NCBI RefSeq assembly: GCF_021730395.1
Contig: NC_069367.1
Location: 16,304,501 to 16,368,500 of the forward strand
Source: Mercenaria mercenaria
Taxonomy: Eukaryota; Mollusca; Bivalvia; Venerida; Veneridae
Direction: 5' to 3'
Length of the DNA: 64,000 nt
The position numbers and the translations under genes are program-made. Shown here one piece after another: positions 1-11,811 of this stretch. The notes beneath the pieces are model-generated. The model had not been told where the DNA came from. It did no database searches and saw nothing but the letters and a program-made list of their open reading frames with translations. The stretch's first letter is position 1. Each line of letters opens with the position of its first letter.

Positions 1-117
1 GGTGGGTTTTTGTCCGCCTACAAAATATATAGGGTGGGTTTTTGTCCGCCTGAAAAATATTTAGGGTGGGTTTTTGTCCGCCTATGTAAAAATCACTGGG
101 TGGGTTTTTGTCCGTCT
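1..117. repeat. About 32-bp tandem repeat, 3-4 units
   Basis: GGGTGGGTTTTTGTCCGCCT recurs at about 1, 33, 66 and 98, separated by short AT-rich spacers. The array is cut by the window edge. Sequence from 118 to about 360 is single-copy within the window, with no supported gene. Confidence 0.85.
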
Positions 118-359
118 TCCGTGGTCGTGTATTGAGATATCAGACCCAAATTTATACTTTTCTCCATTTTTACGGGACCGATTTTTTTCGTTTATTCACT
201 TCACGAATCGGTCTGAAAAGTCAAAAATCGGTCCAAAACCGACAAACCGGCAAATTTCCGAAGCCCTGGTAAATATGTATGGTCAAATGTTGTTAGGGTG
301 GACTCCTGCCCCACCACATCAAAAGTCATTATGGCGTCCAGCTAAACATCCGATCTGAA

Positions 360-1510
360 CTGCCGAATGTCTGCCCACCAAACATTGTCTTTTTGCTTTC
401 AGAATTACATTTTTGTAATACTTAAATTAGAGATAAAAGGTGGTAACAATTAGTTACGAACATTTATGAAAATATTATTTAATCCTAAAGGAAATGTTAC
501 TCGAGTAAATTTAAATTGCTCACTCTTACCCCTTACCCCCACCCCCTCCCCAATCTTCAATATGTGTTGTTTTATTTTTTTGACAATTCCTGCATGTAAT
601 TTCATAAATTCACAAAAAGGACCCGTTCCTGATAGGTAATTTTTTGAGAAACTCAGAAAAACAAGAGATATAAAATGTATTTATCTTTATTTTATTTTTT
701 TACAAATGATAATTCTATCGCTAGATGTACTCAAAGAAAAACAACATAACATATGAACAAATTGTACAAAACCATAAAATATAACCCAACTGATATTTCA
801 TTACATCATGTTTATAATTAGCAACATCTAAAAATAAAACAACCCTTTCTAAATATGGATTAAGGATAGGTTTGCGTTTGTTTTTGTTGAAATAAGAAAG
901 AATAGAAAAAATGTTTAAAATTGTATATTTTGAAACAGAAACATGTACATGTATCAATAAAGAAATCAACCAAATCATCTGGCAAAGAAGCAAATAAATC
1001 AATTACCTCCCAAAAAGAACAAGTGCTATCCAAAATCTGATTGGCCATTGATCACACAATTCTGTAATTATAAATCTTTATATTTAACAATCGTTAAGTA
1101 TGTATTCCTCTGTGGTGCATTAGTCAAGCATTATGCAGGAAATTTCTTTATTACTGTTGTGACCCCGGTTTCAATTCCCAATGTGGGCATGTTTTTTTTT
1201 CTTTCTTGAACTGGCATTTTTAAGACAGTTTATAAATAAAAACTCATGTTCTAATGTTCATATTAAAGATCAAAGTTCAATTTTAAAGAAAGTCCACTTT
1301 TAGCCAAAATATGGAGGCCAGTGCCTTTAACAGTGTCAAATCATATACATTTCTTTTTATTACCAACAAAATTGATGTAAACTTCTTTTCTTTTCTAACA
1401 ATTAAGGTTTGTGAAAAGGAGATAGAATGGGGCAAAATGCAGATTTTCATTTGTTACACAAAAACATACAATTCAAAAGTCTGACATCATATAAAAATAG
1501 TTGAACATCC
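360..1510. other. AT-rich DNA without recognised feature
   Basis: I see no exon-like coding, tRNA or dispersed repeat here. Short open frames on the minus strand (721-1048) are AT-rich and have no family motifs. Confidence 0.6.
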
Positions 1511-1512
1511 TC

Positions 1513-1722
1513 AACCTTGAGCCTGCTGGTGGCAAGTCATTCTGCCTTTGTGACCAGTACAGACCAAGATTAGCCTGCACGTCTGTGCAGGCTGATCATG
1601 GTCCTCACAGTTCGCAATTCAGTCTGTAAAATTTCAGTGAACATCCCTTTAAATAATATGTGGTACTGCCCAAACTGAATGATGGTCCAGTCCATCTTAG
1701 AGATTTAGCAGGGTAAAGGTTA
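1513..1722. mobile_element. Small TIR element (MITE), copy 1
   Basis: About 210 bp running from GAGCCTGCTGGTGGCAAG to TTTAGCAGGGTAAAGG. The same unit recurs at 57494-57700, where the ends are better inverted repeats (CCTTTAGCCTGCT / AGCAGGCTAAAGG). It includes the internal marker GGTACTGCCCAAACTGAATG. A third, fragmentary copy is near 23722-23785. 1723-2320 holds nothing I recognise. Confidence 0.7.
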
Positions 1723-2323
1723 AATTGGGGGCAAGACAAACCAGGTTGACTAGAACCAATGATAATGGTCATGAATGATATGTCTACAATATGAGTAAAC
1801 AAATGAAGCATTGTTGAACACATGTGTTCAGATTGAAAATTATAGTCTTTTTCAAATAATACTATAAATTAACTAATACAAACGAATCACATTAAACAAA
1901 TGATGTATGATAATCTTGCAGACTAAAATTTGAGGCAATTCTGTGTGACAGAATGTAAAACAGTATAAAAAGCTAGCAGATACTTGAAAATGAACAAAGA
2001 TGAACAAGGATTACAAAAAAAAAGACGATTTGTCAAAAGTCCCTTAAATACATAGATACAGGAATAGGTAAATTCGAAACAATTTCTTAATGATAAAACA
2101 AACAATTACTATCACTTGTATAAAGAAAGCCTGGTGGAATTCTAGCTTGTGTATCAACATAGAGCTACATTTATGCACTTATCTAATCATGTAGATAGTA
2201 ATACAGAGTGCAATTCGTGTAGTTTTTAGTAAGTTTTTAGTTGCATAAAGAATTTGTGAAACCTGTGTTTGATTTTCAGGACATGATTCATGAATATTCT
2301 GAATTTACAAGTGGCAGTTATTT

Positions 2324-2560
2324 GAGCTGCGCCATGAGAAAACCAACATAGTGCATTTGTGACCAGCATGGATCCAGACCAGACTGCGCATCCACGCAGT
2401 CTGGTCAGGATCCATGCTGTTCGCTAATGGTTCTTTAATTGCAATAGGCCTTGAAAAGCAAACAGCATGGATCCTGACCAGACTACATGGATGCGCAGGC
2501 TGGTCTGGATCCATGCTGGTCGCAAACGCACTTTGTTGATTTTTCTATCTAAGTGGCATT
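2324..2560. mobile_element. Compound foldback element, copy 1 (degenerate)
   Basis: About 235 bp. The core holds GACCAGCATGGATCCAGACC and its inverted partners, with outer arms CCATGAGAAAACCAACATAG and a decayed right arm. Better copies lie at 8400-8634 and 13866-14100. Confidence 0.8.
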
Positions 2561-2699
2561 ATTTGTAAATATCAACGAAAATAAATCCGTCAAGAACAAT
2601 GCCCATGCTACAGCATAAGCTGCAACCAACTCCTGTACAGCATAAGCTGCAACCAACTCCTGTAGTAATTTTGGTAACAAATCATGGCCAATGGACTTA

Positions 2700-3400
2700 C
2701 AACATTTTGTATTACATCTTTATATTTTTTACTTTTCCTTGGAGCTTATATTGTATAATATCCCTTGAATATTCAGGACTGAAAATCTGGAACTCATTAC
2801 CTCTTGAAGTAAAAAATTCTAACTTTCTTGAGCAGTTCAAAAGATCCTATTTGACAAACTAGAAAATGAACAACATAACATATGCTTAGATTATAAGGAT
2901 CTTACATGCCTGCCTGTGTAAGACGGGGTTTTCCCTACCTGAGTGACAACCGAGCGTCAGAGAGGCTTTTTATCCATGCTGTCCCGAGGGTTGGGAAAAC
3001 AGCTGTCTTACACAGGCAGACATGTTAGATCATTTTTCTTGCCTATCACGTTCAAAATAGATTGTGGAGACAAATAAATTTGGTTATTTCCTGACATTAT
3101 TTATAAAGTTTATGATGTAACAACAGTGCCAGTACAATGTGACATCACCTTAGTGCTCGCTATTTTAGACAAGGTTTTTCCCTAGGGAAAGATAGGAATA
3201 TCTATCCCTGGCGCGTGCTCAGATAAATGTATACTTTCCCCACTAGGTAGGCAAGAATGTCTTGTCATCATTCTGTTGTCAATTTTGTATTTGTAAACTA
3301 CTTGTAAATAATGTACATACTTTTGAGGCTCAATTGGAAGATTGGGCATGCTTAATTGTGTTGCCTCAATAAATAAAGTCATTATTATTATTATTATTAA
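2700..3400 (+). mobile_element. LINE 3' end (non-LTR retrotransposon), fragment
   Basis: 2756-2862 encodes SGLKIWNSLPLEVKNSNFLE and QFKRSYLTN then stop, the typical C-terminal end of many invertebrate LINE reverse transcriptases. The 3' part ends in GCCTCAATAAATAAAGTC and an (ATT)n tail at 3381-3400. The same ending occurs in the LINE at 52468-53062, so both are the same or sister families. A foldback (2898-3032) interrupts the 3' untranslated part. Upstream at 2605-2662 there is a two-copy short tandem repeat (CAGCATAAGCTGCAACCAAC). Confidence 0.7.
2898..3032. mobile_element. Foldback inserted in the LINE tail
   Basis: Inverted arms: GATCTTACATGCCTGCCTGT on the left and ACAGGCAGACATGTTAGATC on the right, about 30 bp each, around a loop of about 75 bp. 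No coding capacity. Confidence 0.7.
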
Positions 3401-4465
3401 TATAGCAAAATAATTTTTAATTGTTCATTCAAGAAATACAGGGTAACCAAAAACTGTAAAGCGATGCACACGTAAACAAATTCAGACTCAACTGAAATGA
3501 AATTATTCCAATTAATAACATAATAACCCATACAAAATTTTGTCCAGTACACATAATGTTTTCAGACAAATGCTGACTACAAGTGCTCTATAAACCTTTG
3601 GTTTAAACAAGCTTAATATATCACAGTCTTTGTAATATCATAACATCACATCTTCTAACATTTCATTATACATGTATGTTCAATTATTGAAACATAACAC
3701 ACTGCACTATTTTCTACTTCATATGAAATCTTAATTCATAGTCAATAACATAACAGTTTTCTATGTGAAGTGAAAACATATCAAAAACACCACAGTACAT
3801 GTTAGTGGCGAGATTCGATCACAGAACATTAATTTTTAATTTTACTTTTAGACATCTAAGTAGGCATGCAGGTATGGCAAATATGCCGTCACATTAAAAA
3901 GAACAACAAACCCTGGTTTGAAAAATTTAAAACTGTAATTCCATTAATTATTTTTCACATTCATTCTTTAGTTTTACCTACAAATTCATTCCTAAATTGC
4001 GCAAGATCTAAATCTTTTTTTGTAACAAAATGTTCACATTCCTGAATAAAATGATACATTGTATTTTAAGAATATTGCCCAAATGGTTCTGCTTAAGGTG
4101 ACAACTGCAAATTTTGTATTTTTTTCCCATTATTCTATTGAATATTCAACAATATGATATATTTATACTTTGTCACATTACAACACAGTCTGTGGTCACA
4201 GGAGGTAGGCGAATATTGACAACAACAGTTTTGTCTCTGCTTTGTACATGTGCAGAATACATTTCCTAGCAGCAACAATTAAGTTGCCAGCAATTATGCA
4301 ACATTTAAATGCTATTTGGACAGGTAGAAACTCAGAAAGACATAATGTTTTGATGATTCTTAACAGTCAAAAACAATAAATAAGTCATATTTACATTCAA
4401 TTATATATATATATATTATATATAATAGAAAATATTAAAAGTTACTCCTGGACAAGTATATAATA
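3400..4465. other. AT-rich DNA without recognised feature
   Basis: No gene or dispersed repeat recognised. An (AT)n run lies at about 4404-4430. Confidence 0.55.
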
Positions 4466-4467
4466 AA

Positions 4468-4783
4468 TAAAAAAGAAAAACATCCAATGGGTTTCCTCTA
4501 TCTGTATTTCTGTCTACCTACCACAGTATTTAATTTTTCCTTTTTATAAATTTCATAATAATAATGTTTCATCTAGGTTGTCTAAGGAACGTTACTTTTT
4601 TGATATATTTAAGCCAAAACTAAACAAATATTGATGACGTCATAAAATGACGTTGCGTACACGTGACGTTGCGTAGCAACTACACATTTTTTATATGTCT
4701 GCCCTGATGATTATGATATGAAACCGGTAGGTAGACAGAAATACAGAAAGAGGAAACCCATTGGATGTTTTTCTTTTTTATAT
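4468..4783. mobile_element. MITE with about 55-bp terminal inverted repeats and a CRE-like core
   Basis: The left arm 4471-4526 (starting GAAAAACATCCAATGGGTTT) is mirrored almost perfectly at 4727-4781 (ending AAACCCATTGGATGTTTTTC). The inner part has the palindrome TGACGTCA at 4635-4642 and CACGTGACGT at 4660-4669. TA-rich flanks make the target duplication ambiguous. 4784-5360 is unassigned. Confidence 0.88.
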
Positions 4784-5360
4784 ATATATAACAAGGTGTG
4801 AGTCGATGAGCAAAAATGCATTGTTTTAATTAAGGCATCCTTTGATTCATTCCCTTCAGGCATATGAACCTCATCATGACAAAAAGGTTTCTTGCAACAA
4901 CACTTTCAAGATGTTTGAATTAATATTTACTTGTATTTGACAAATTTATATAATTTTATCTTTATGTCAGTAACTTGATTTCATTTCACCCGTGTCCGCT
5001 TCAAGGAAAGACTTGTATTGGACTTGTGATAAGAAATGGTCTTGACCCAAGCAAGTTCAAACCCATTCCCTCCGTGGTTGTGCAATAAACTTTCTCCAAC
5101 AGAAAACTGGTATAAAGGTAATGGACCTGCTGATTACCATTACGCATCCACCACATCAAGGGAATCATGTTACTGCACAAAAATTTAATAAAGAATATGG
5201 ACTTGAAAATTACTAAGACACCATTTGATAATTATGAAGTAACATCAATGAGTCATAGAGTACATTTTGTCATGATGTAGTCCATTTACATCACATACAA
5301 TCATACATAAAGATTCCCTGGACAATCTAAAACATTGTAAACATTTATTATAATAATAAA

Positions 5361-6476
5361 AACAAGAGGGTCATGATGACCCTGGATCGCTCACCTGAGT
5401 AATATGAGCTACATGTTTCAAATGTCAAACTGATGATTTTTAGAAATTTTTTGGAAGATTTTCCGATGTACAATCAAGTAACCCCTGGGGCGGGGCCAAT
5501 TTTATCCCGGGGGTCATGATTTGAACAAAGTTTGTAGAAGTCTACTAGGCAATGTTACGTATCAAATATCTAAGACCTAGGCCTTCTGGTTTATTTTAAG
5601 CAAATTTATGAAGATTTCCATATGTACAATCAAGTAACCCCATGGGGTGGGGTCAATTTGATCCCGGGGGTCATGATTTGAATAAATTTTGTAGAAGTCT
5701 ACTAGGCAAAGCTACATGTCAAATATCTAAGATCTAGGCCTTCTGGTTTATTTTTAGAAATTTTTTGAAGATTTTCCTATGTAAAATCAAGTGACCCCTG
5801 GGGCAGGGTCAATTTTGACCCCAGGGTCATGTTTGAAATTTTTTTGTAGAGGTCCACTAGGCAATGCTTCATGTCAAATATCTAAGCTCTAGGCCTTCTG
5901 GTTTATTTAAAAAAAAAATTGAAGATTTTCCTATAGAAATCTATGTAAAATCAAGTGACCCCATGGCGCGGGGTCAATTTTGACCCCGGGGTCATGATTT
6001 GAATAATTTTAGTAGAGGTCCACTAGGCAATGCTACATGTCAAATATCTAAGCTCTAGGGCTTCTGGTTTTTGAGAAGAAGATTTTTTAAGATTTTCCTA
6101 TGTAAAATCAAGTGACCCCTGGGGCAGGGTCAATTTTGATCCCGGGGTCATGATTTGAACAAATTTGGTAGAGATCCACTAGGCAATGCTTCACACCAAA
6201 TATCTAAGCTCTAGGGCTTCTGGTTTTTGAGAAGAAGATTTTTAAAGTTTTTCCTTTCGGTTGCCATGGCAACCAGAGTTCTGCATGGAATTCAATTCTT
6301 TGAATAATTTTGAAAGGGGGCACCCAAGGATCCTTCATGTGAAGTTTGGTTTTCAAGAAGATTTTTTTAGAAATTGTTGACGGACGACACACGACTGACG
6401 ATGGACAACGCACTACGCACGACGGACATCAAGCGGTCACAATAGCTCACCTTGTCACTTCGTGACAGGTGAGCTA
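5361..6476 (+). mobile_element. Pearl/DINE-like element, family A (GGTCAT head)
   Basis: The head AACAAGAG is followed by the hairpin AGGGTCATGATGACCCT and the arm ATCGCTCACCTGAG. Next come about five monomers of roughly 150-180 bp, each with GGGGTCAATTTTGACCCC and ending TAGGCCTTCTGGTTT or similar. A GACGGAC-type stretch (6370-6425) precedes the tail hairpin CACCTTGTCACTTCGTGACA and GGTGAGCTAAAAA. A second copy is at 47718-49282. No coding capacity. Confidence 0.88.
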
Positions 6477-6807
6477 AAAATTGTGATCTTCACTTTGCAG
6501 TTTTCTTCCACACTGTGTCAATGTTACATGTATTTCATTTAATAGTTTAATAGGATATACCAAAAAAAAAAAAAAAAAAAATACTGTGGATATTAAGTTA
6601 ACATTACTTAGACTTTTGATTTCAATCAACCATAACAGACTGGACACTAAAGGTCACTTTAAAAAACTTTTAACTCAAAAATAACCTTGTAAATGTAAAA
6701 TAATTCAAACTGGTATGTCACAGCACAGCTATGGAAACAATTTCTATCCCCTAAGTTTTTTTTTTTCTGGTTGTAGTTATATACAAAGTAACAAGAGGGC
6801 CATCGAT

Positions 6808-6868
6808 GGCGACCGTGGTCCTCATCCGTAGCCTCAATCTGGAACACTGTAGATCCCACTGGATTTTT
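6808..6868 (-). pseudogene. Cadherin exon fragment meeting a pearl-type element tip
   Basis: After a TTCTTTTTAG acceptor the minus strand reads KNPVGSTVFQIEATDEDHGR, an in-phase continuation of the 7227 exon (EINTNE-KNPVG) typical of a cadherin repeat start. Similarity stops at about 6808, where the plus strand carries AACAAGAGGGCCATCGATGG (6790-6809), closely matching the 5' tip of the pearl-like repeats. No donor is visible, so the 3' border is unknown and the exon may be truncated by that insertion. Confidence 0.6.
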
Positions 6869-7226
6869 CTAAAAAGAACAAAATTAACCCGAGATAAGTT
6901 CATGTCATATCAGTGCCCTGTTACAGTACTTTTAGTAGAATAATATATATATAAATATATTTCTACTCTACACGTAAATTAGCAAATTAATTTTTACCAG
7001 TTTGTCTTCAGAATGGATTTCTGTATTCCGTTAAAGACAATTTAATGACTGACAAGATTTCTTCAAGATACACATGTGTAAGTATGTGTTATCTAATTCA
7101 GTTTTATCACAACAGTGGTAGCAGTAATTTGTAGGTTACCAATCAGTGGTTGGTGTAGTATGTAGGTTACCAAGCTGTGGGTGGTGTAATTTGTAGGTTA
7201 ACAATCGCATCAAAAATCATTCTCAC

Positions 7227-7790
7227 CTCGTTAGTATTGATTTCTGCACTCGGCCCTGTGGGACTTGTGAAGACAGGCTGATGTAGATTCATGTCTTCAA
7301 CAACAATAATTAATCCAGTCTGTGCTGACCTTGGCAGCACTCCTTGATCTGTAACTGTTACGTTCAAGTGTAAGTCACCAACATTTCCTAAAAGGTTGCT
7401 TGCTACTCGGATATCACCAAAATATTTTGGAACCCCTCCAATAGTCCTTGACACAGTTTCAATAGTGAAGAGAGAAGATACAGTCTCATTGGCAGAAATT
7501 GTGTAAACCAGTCTAGCATTTTCTCCGACATCCCTGTCTTCTGCTGACACCGAGAAGACAGCCAGCCTTTCTTTGTTTGGGTCCCAGGCATTCTCCAGAA
7601 CTGAAGCACGTGTGTTTTCATCAATGTTTGTAAATTCAGGATCATTAACATCTTCCACCTCTATAGTGATTGCTTTTGTCTGATTGGTTCTCTGGTTGTT
7701 CGGATTATCTGGGTTATCTGCTGCTGTCACATATAAAGTATATGACCTACGGGTTTCTCTGTCTAGTTTCTTTGCCACTGATATTATTCC
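7227..7790 (-). pseudogene. Large cadherin exon (about 1.7 repeats), intact frame
   Basis: 564 nt, 188 codons, phase 0 at both ends, with a TTATTTTACAG acceptor and a CGAG/GTGAGA donor. It reads GIISVAKKLDRETRRSYTLY, ITIEVEDVNDPEF, VSAEDRDVGENARLVYTI and LHLNVTVTDQGVLPRSAQTG, ending EINTNE. The second repeat border (VVEDMNLHQPVF) has lost the usual NDN motif. No stop occurs within it. Confidence 0.9.
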
Positions 7791-7902
7791 CTGTAAAATA
7801 AGCAAAGAAAGGTGACTACTATCACAGAAACAATATAGCTCTAAATAGAACTTTTCAGAGAATGTACTGTTTCAGGCAAAGTTTAAAACAATTTAAACAT
7901 AT

Positions 7903-8395
7903 GAGCAAGAAATGCAGCAATGCAACTAAACCAGGTTTACATTGTTTGTGGAAACTGTTTTTCTATTTTACTAGATCTTGACCTGAGTAACCAAAATACA
8001 ACCCAAAGTTTTGTCTCAAAAAAAAAGCTATCTACGAAGAAAGTCCTGAGACAATAGGTCATTCCAAATTTCAGGTATGTACAGTTTTTTCTGTTTATAT
8101 CTATTTATAAAAACAGTGACCCAAAATAAAATCTAAAGTCAATTCTTTATATACGCTTGCTATATACCAAGTTTTGGGACAGAAAGTCAATCCTAACTAA
8201 ACATATAAACTGGAAAAGATCTTTTTGATGACAATAATTTTATTTTCATTTTTTTTTATAAATGTCACCCTTCCCTTTTGCATCTAAATGACTTTTTATT
8301 TGAAAAGAGGTATAGTCAGGACTAAAATTTTAACCACTACAAATCTGTTCAAAACCATAAAAGTTACAACTGACCAAACTCTAAAGTACACAGAT
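7903..8395 (+). repeat. Old, diverged family-H-like fragment
   Basis: GAGCAAGAAATGCAGCAATG, followed by an AAACCAGGTTT motif, resembles the head of the elements at 16483 and 27215 (CAAGAAACGCGGCAATGCCA). The rest keeps scattered ACAGTGACCC and CCAAGTTTT motifs. No clear tail. Confidence 0.4.
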
Positions 8396-8399
8396 AAAT

Positions 8400-8634
8400 G
8401 AGCCATGCCATGAGAAAACCAACATAGTGGGTTTGCGACCAGCATGGATCCAGACCAGCCTGCGCATTCGCACAGTCTGGTCAGGATCCATGCTGTTTGC
8501 TAACAGTTTCTCCAATTCCAATAGGCTTTAAAAGCAAACAGCATGGATCCTGACCAAACTGCGCGGATGCGCAGGCTGGTCTGGATCCATGCTGGTCGAA
8601 AAGCCACTATACTGGTTTTCCAATGGCACAGCTC
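8400..8634. mobile_element. Compound foldback element, copy 2
   Basis: The outer arms are GAGCCATGCCATGAGAAAAC and the inverse near 8615-8634. Inside, GGATCCAGACCAGCCTGCGC and related copies occur four times in alternating orientation, so each half can fold on itself and the halves can also pair. It lies in the intron between the 7227 and 11403 cadherin exons. Confidence 0.88.
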
Positions 8635-8706
8635 AAATATAAAGTTTTTCTAAGTTCTGACTTGACCACACTGACTTTGTATGAAATTCAAATACATCAA
8701 CCCAAA

Positions 8707-10096
8707 CTAGAGCTATCACTAAAGGTGATGAATGTACACCCCCCCCCCCCCCCCCCCTCCCGCATGCACTGACACAGTACATTGCAATTTGACACACACA
8801 AGATTGCATAATTATGTGGACTGTATGTATATATAGACTGTATGTTTACAGTATAGTAACAAAAAACAAAGTCCCATAACTATGCAGAATATTTATCTAA
8901 AAGAATGTAACATGCACCATGCACAACTAGGGTTGGTACTGATCACTTGTGTGAAGTTTCATTAAATTGTGTGCAAGGGTTTGGTAGATTAGGCACGCAC
9001 AAAATTGCATATGCAGACTGTATGTACATCCCATAACTCTGCAATTTTTGTCGCTGAAAGAACCTAACATGCCCCATGCACAACTAATGCACAACTACTG
9101 TTGTTACTGATCACTTGTGTGAAGTTTCATTAAATTGTGTCAAGAGGATGAGGAGAGATGGTGCGCACAAGATTGTGTCTATGTATATAGTATAGTAACA
9201 AAAAAACAAAGTCCCATAACTCTGCAAAAAAAATTTTTCTGAAAGAACCTAACATGTCCAATGCACAACTACTGTTGGTACTGATCACTTGTGTGAAGTT
9301 TCATTAAATTGTGTCAAGGGGATGAGGAGAGATGGTGCGCACAAGATTGTGTCTATGTATATAGTATAGTAACAAAAAAACAAAGTCCCATAACTCTGCA
9401 AATTTTTTTTCTAAAAGAACCTAACATGCCCCATGCACAACTACTGTTGGTACTGATCACTTGTGTGAAGTTTCATTAAATTCTGTCAAGGGGATAAGGA
9501 GAGATGGTGCGCACAAGATTGTGTCTATGTATATAGTATAGTAACAAAAAAACAAAGTCCCATAACTCTGGAATTTTTTTTTCTAAAAGAACCTAACATG
9601 TCCCATGCACAACTACTGTTGGTACTGATCACTTGTGTGAAGTTTCATTAAATTGTGTCAAGGGGATGAGGAAAGATGGTGCGCACAAGATTGTGTCTAT
9701 GTATATATATAGTATAGTAACAAAAAAACAAAGTCCCATAACTCTGCAAATTTTTTTTCTAAAAGAACCTAACGTGCCCCATGCACAACTACTGTTGGTA
9801 CTGATCACTTGTGTGAAGTTTCATTAAATTCTGTCAAGGGGATAAGGAGAGATGGTGCGTACAAGATTGCGTCTACGGACAGACGGACAGACAGACAGAC
9901 AGACGACAGACAGACAACCTGAAACCAGTATACCCCCCCTTACAACTTTCATTAAATTCTGTCAAGGGGATAAGGAGAGATGGTGCGCACAAGATTGCGT
10001 CTACGGACAGACGGACAGACAGACAGACAGACGGACAGACAGACAAACCTGAAACCAGTATACCCCCCCTTACAACTTTGTTGTCGGGGGGTACAA
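8707..10096 (+). mobile_element. Pearl/DINE-like element, family B (GTACCCCCC arms)
   Basis: The head is ACTAGAG, the hairpin CTATCACTAAAGGTGATG, and the arm GTACACCCCCC, extended here to a poly-C run at about 8740-8757. Six or more monomers of about 180 bp follow (marker CTGATCACTTGTGTGAAGTT). Two GACGGACAGACAGAC tracts (9877-9915, 10003-10045) precede the inverse arm TTGTCGGGGGGTACAA. The second copy is 11812-13515. 10097-10300 is a diverged fragment related to family H. Confidence 0.85.
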
Positions 10097-10350
10097 CTAA
10101 AGTTACCAAGGGGAAATATTTTTTTTCCATTTTAAATGACAGTGACATTGAATCCACTGAACCTATATGCAAACTCAATCTTGGTCTCACTACAAATAAT
10201 CTACATGCCAAGTTTCATTTCAATATGTCAACCAAAAACAAAGTTATTGATAGGAAACCAAAGTTTAAATTAATACTAAAAGGGGAAGAGGTAAAAGCAT
10301 GAAGAGAAAAAACAAAACAAAAACCACACTGCCAACGTAATCAAACTTAA

Positions 10351-11183
10351 CTAGAGATGCTTTTGAGAAAAGCGCATGTCTCCCACAACTGCCCCTATGA
10401 AAAATGTTAGTTTCTCTAGATGTTTTAGACGAGTGGATCCAATTAGATGGTCTGGATGAGTGGATCCAATCAGTAATTCAAGGGCCATAAATCAAAAGTG
10501 CCTGGGTGGATTTGGCTAGTTATCGAACCTGGGTAAGGTCTTATGGCCAAACATATTTTGTTCAAGTTTGGTGAAGATCGGTTGAGAAATGTTCGACTTA
10601 AAGAGCGGACAAGAGTAAACAGATGGATTTTTTCGGTAATTCAAGGGCCGTAACTCTAAAATGCCTGGACCGATTTGGCTAGTTATCGAACTTGGCTGAG
10701 GTCTCATGGTCAAACACATTTTGTTCAAGTTTGGTGAAGATCGGATGAGAAATGTTCGACTTAGAATGCGGACAAGAGTAAAAAGGCCGATTTTTCGATA
10801 ATTCAAGGGCCGTAACTCCAAAATGCCTGGACCGATTTGGCTAGTTATCAAACTTGGCCGAGGTCTCATCGTCAAACACATTTTGTTTAAGTTTGGTGAA
10901 GATTGGATGAGAAATATTCGAATTAGAGTGCGGACAAGAGTAAAAAGACTGATTTTTGGTAATTCAAGGGCCATAACTCTAAGACGCCTGGACCGATTTG
11001 GCTAGTTATCGAACTTGGCTGAGGTCTTATGGTCAAACACATTTTGTATAAGTTTGGTGAAAATCGGATGAGAAATGGTCGACTTAGAGTGCGGACAAGC
11101 TTTGTGACAGACACACACACACACACACACAGACTGGAGTAAATCAATATGTCTCCCACACCACTGTGTGGTGGGAGACATAA
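10351..11183 (+). mobile_element. Pearl/DINE-like element, family C (GTCTCCCACA arms)
   Basis: The head is CTAGAGAT with the perfect hairpin GCTTTTGAGAAAAGC and the arm CATGTCTCCCACA. Four monomers of 161-165 bp follow (marker GCGGACAAGAGTAAAAAG at about 10604, 10769, 10930 and 11091), then an (AC)n tract at 11105-11130 and the inverse arm TGTGGTGGGAGACATAA. Confidence 0.85.
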
Positions 11184-11402
11184 TTTATTAATATATAACT
11201 GCTAATGATGAATTCTCTAACTCAACCAATCCTTATTATTTAAAACAAGATTTTCGTGCTATCAAACTCTTGCATACAATAATTTTTGGAATTTCCTCAT
11301 GAAACTTCATTGAAAATCATAAGGTGATGCATACAATAAATTCTTCAATGGCTTCATAAAATTTTATAGAAAATTGGACAATACAATATATAAAGAACTT
11401 AC

Positions 11403-11709
11403 AGTTAGTCTATTATTTTCAGTTTATCGTCATCATTACTGACATCAAAGCTATAGACAACTTTTCCATACTCTCCTAAATCTTTGTCGGAAGCAGAGAT
11501 TGTAACAATGGGTTGACCAACTTCAGCATCCTCTTTCACTTTGTAATTGAGATTGTATGGGGTAAATTCTGACGTGTTATCGTTGATATCTTGTACATGG
11601 ATAAGGACAGTGGCTGTAGATGTTCGATTGGGATCAACATTGTCCATAGCTGTAACCTCCAAGACGTCAGTTTCCTCTCTGTCTAGAGCCTTGTTCAGTC
11701 TTAAAATAC
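11403..11709 (-). pseudogene. Cadherin exon ending in a premature stop
   Basis: 307 nt with a poly-T/CAG acceptor and an ACT/GTAAGT donor. It reads GILRLNKALDREETDVLEVT, then AMDN, VQDINDNTSEFTPYNLNYKV, and SASDKDLGEYGKVVYSF. It starts in the correct phase after the 16009 exon. Near its end, KLKIID is followed by TAA before the donor, and the remaining phase does not match the start of the 7227 exon. It covers the end of one repeat and the first half of the next. Confidence 0.85.
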
Positions 11710-11811
11710 CTGAAAAAAAAAAACAACCAAAAAAAACCAGTAATATTTACAGCCTTTTTTTTTTTAAGGAAGACTAATAATTGCCCATTAGTTTTGTTTA
11801 AGACAAAAATA

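Noticed and set aside
74-358. 94-residue open frame near the left edge
   Set aside because: It begins in a simple tandem repeat and has no recognisable motif or splice context.
8740-8758. Poly-C run as a possible functional G4-type element
   Set aside because: Homopolymer slippage of the family B arm (GTACACCCCCC) is the simpler explanation.
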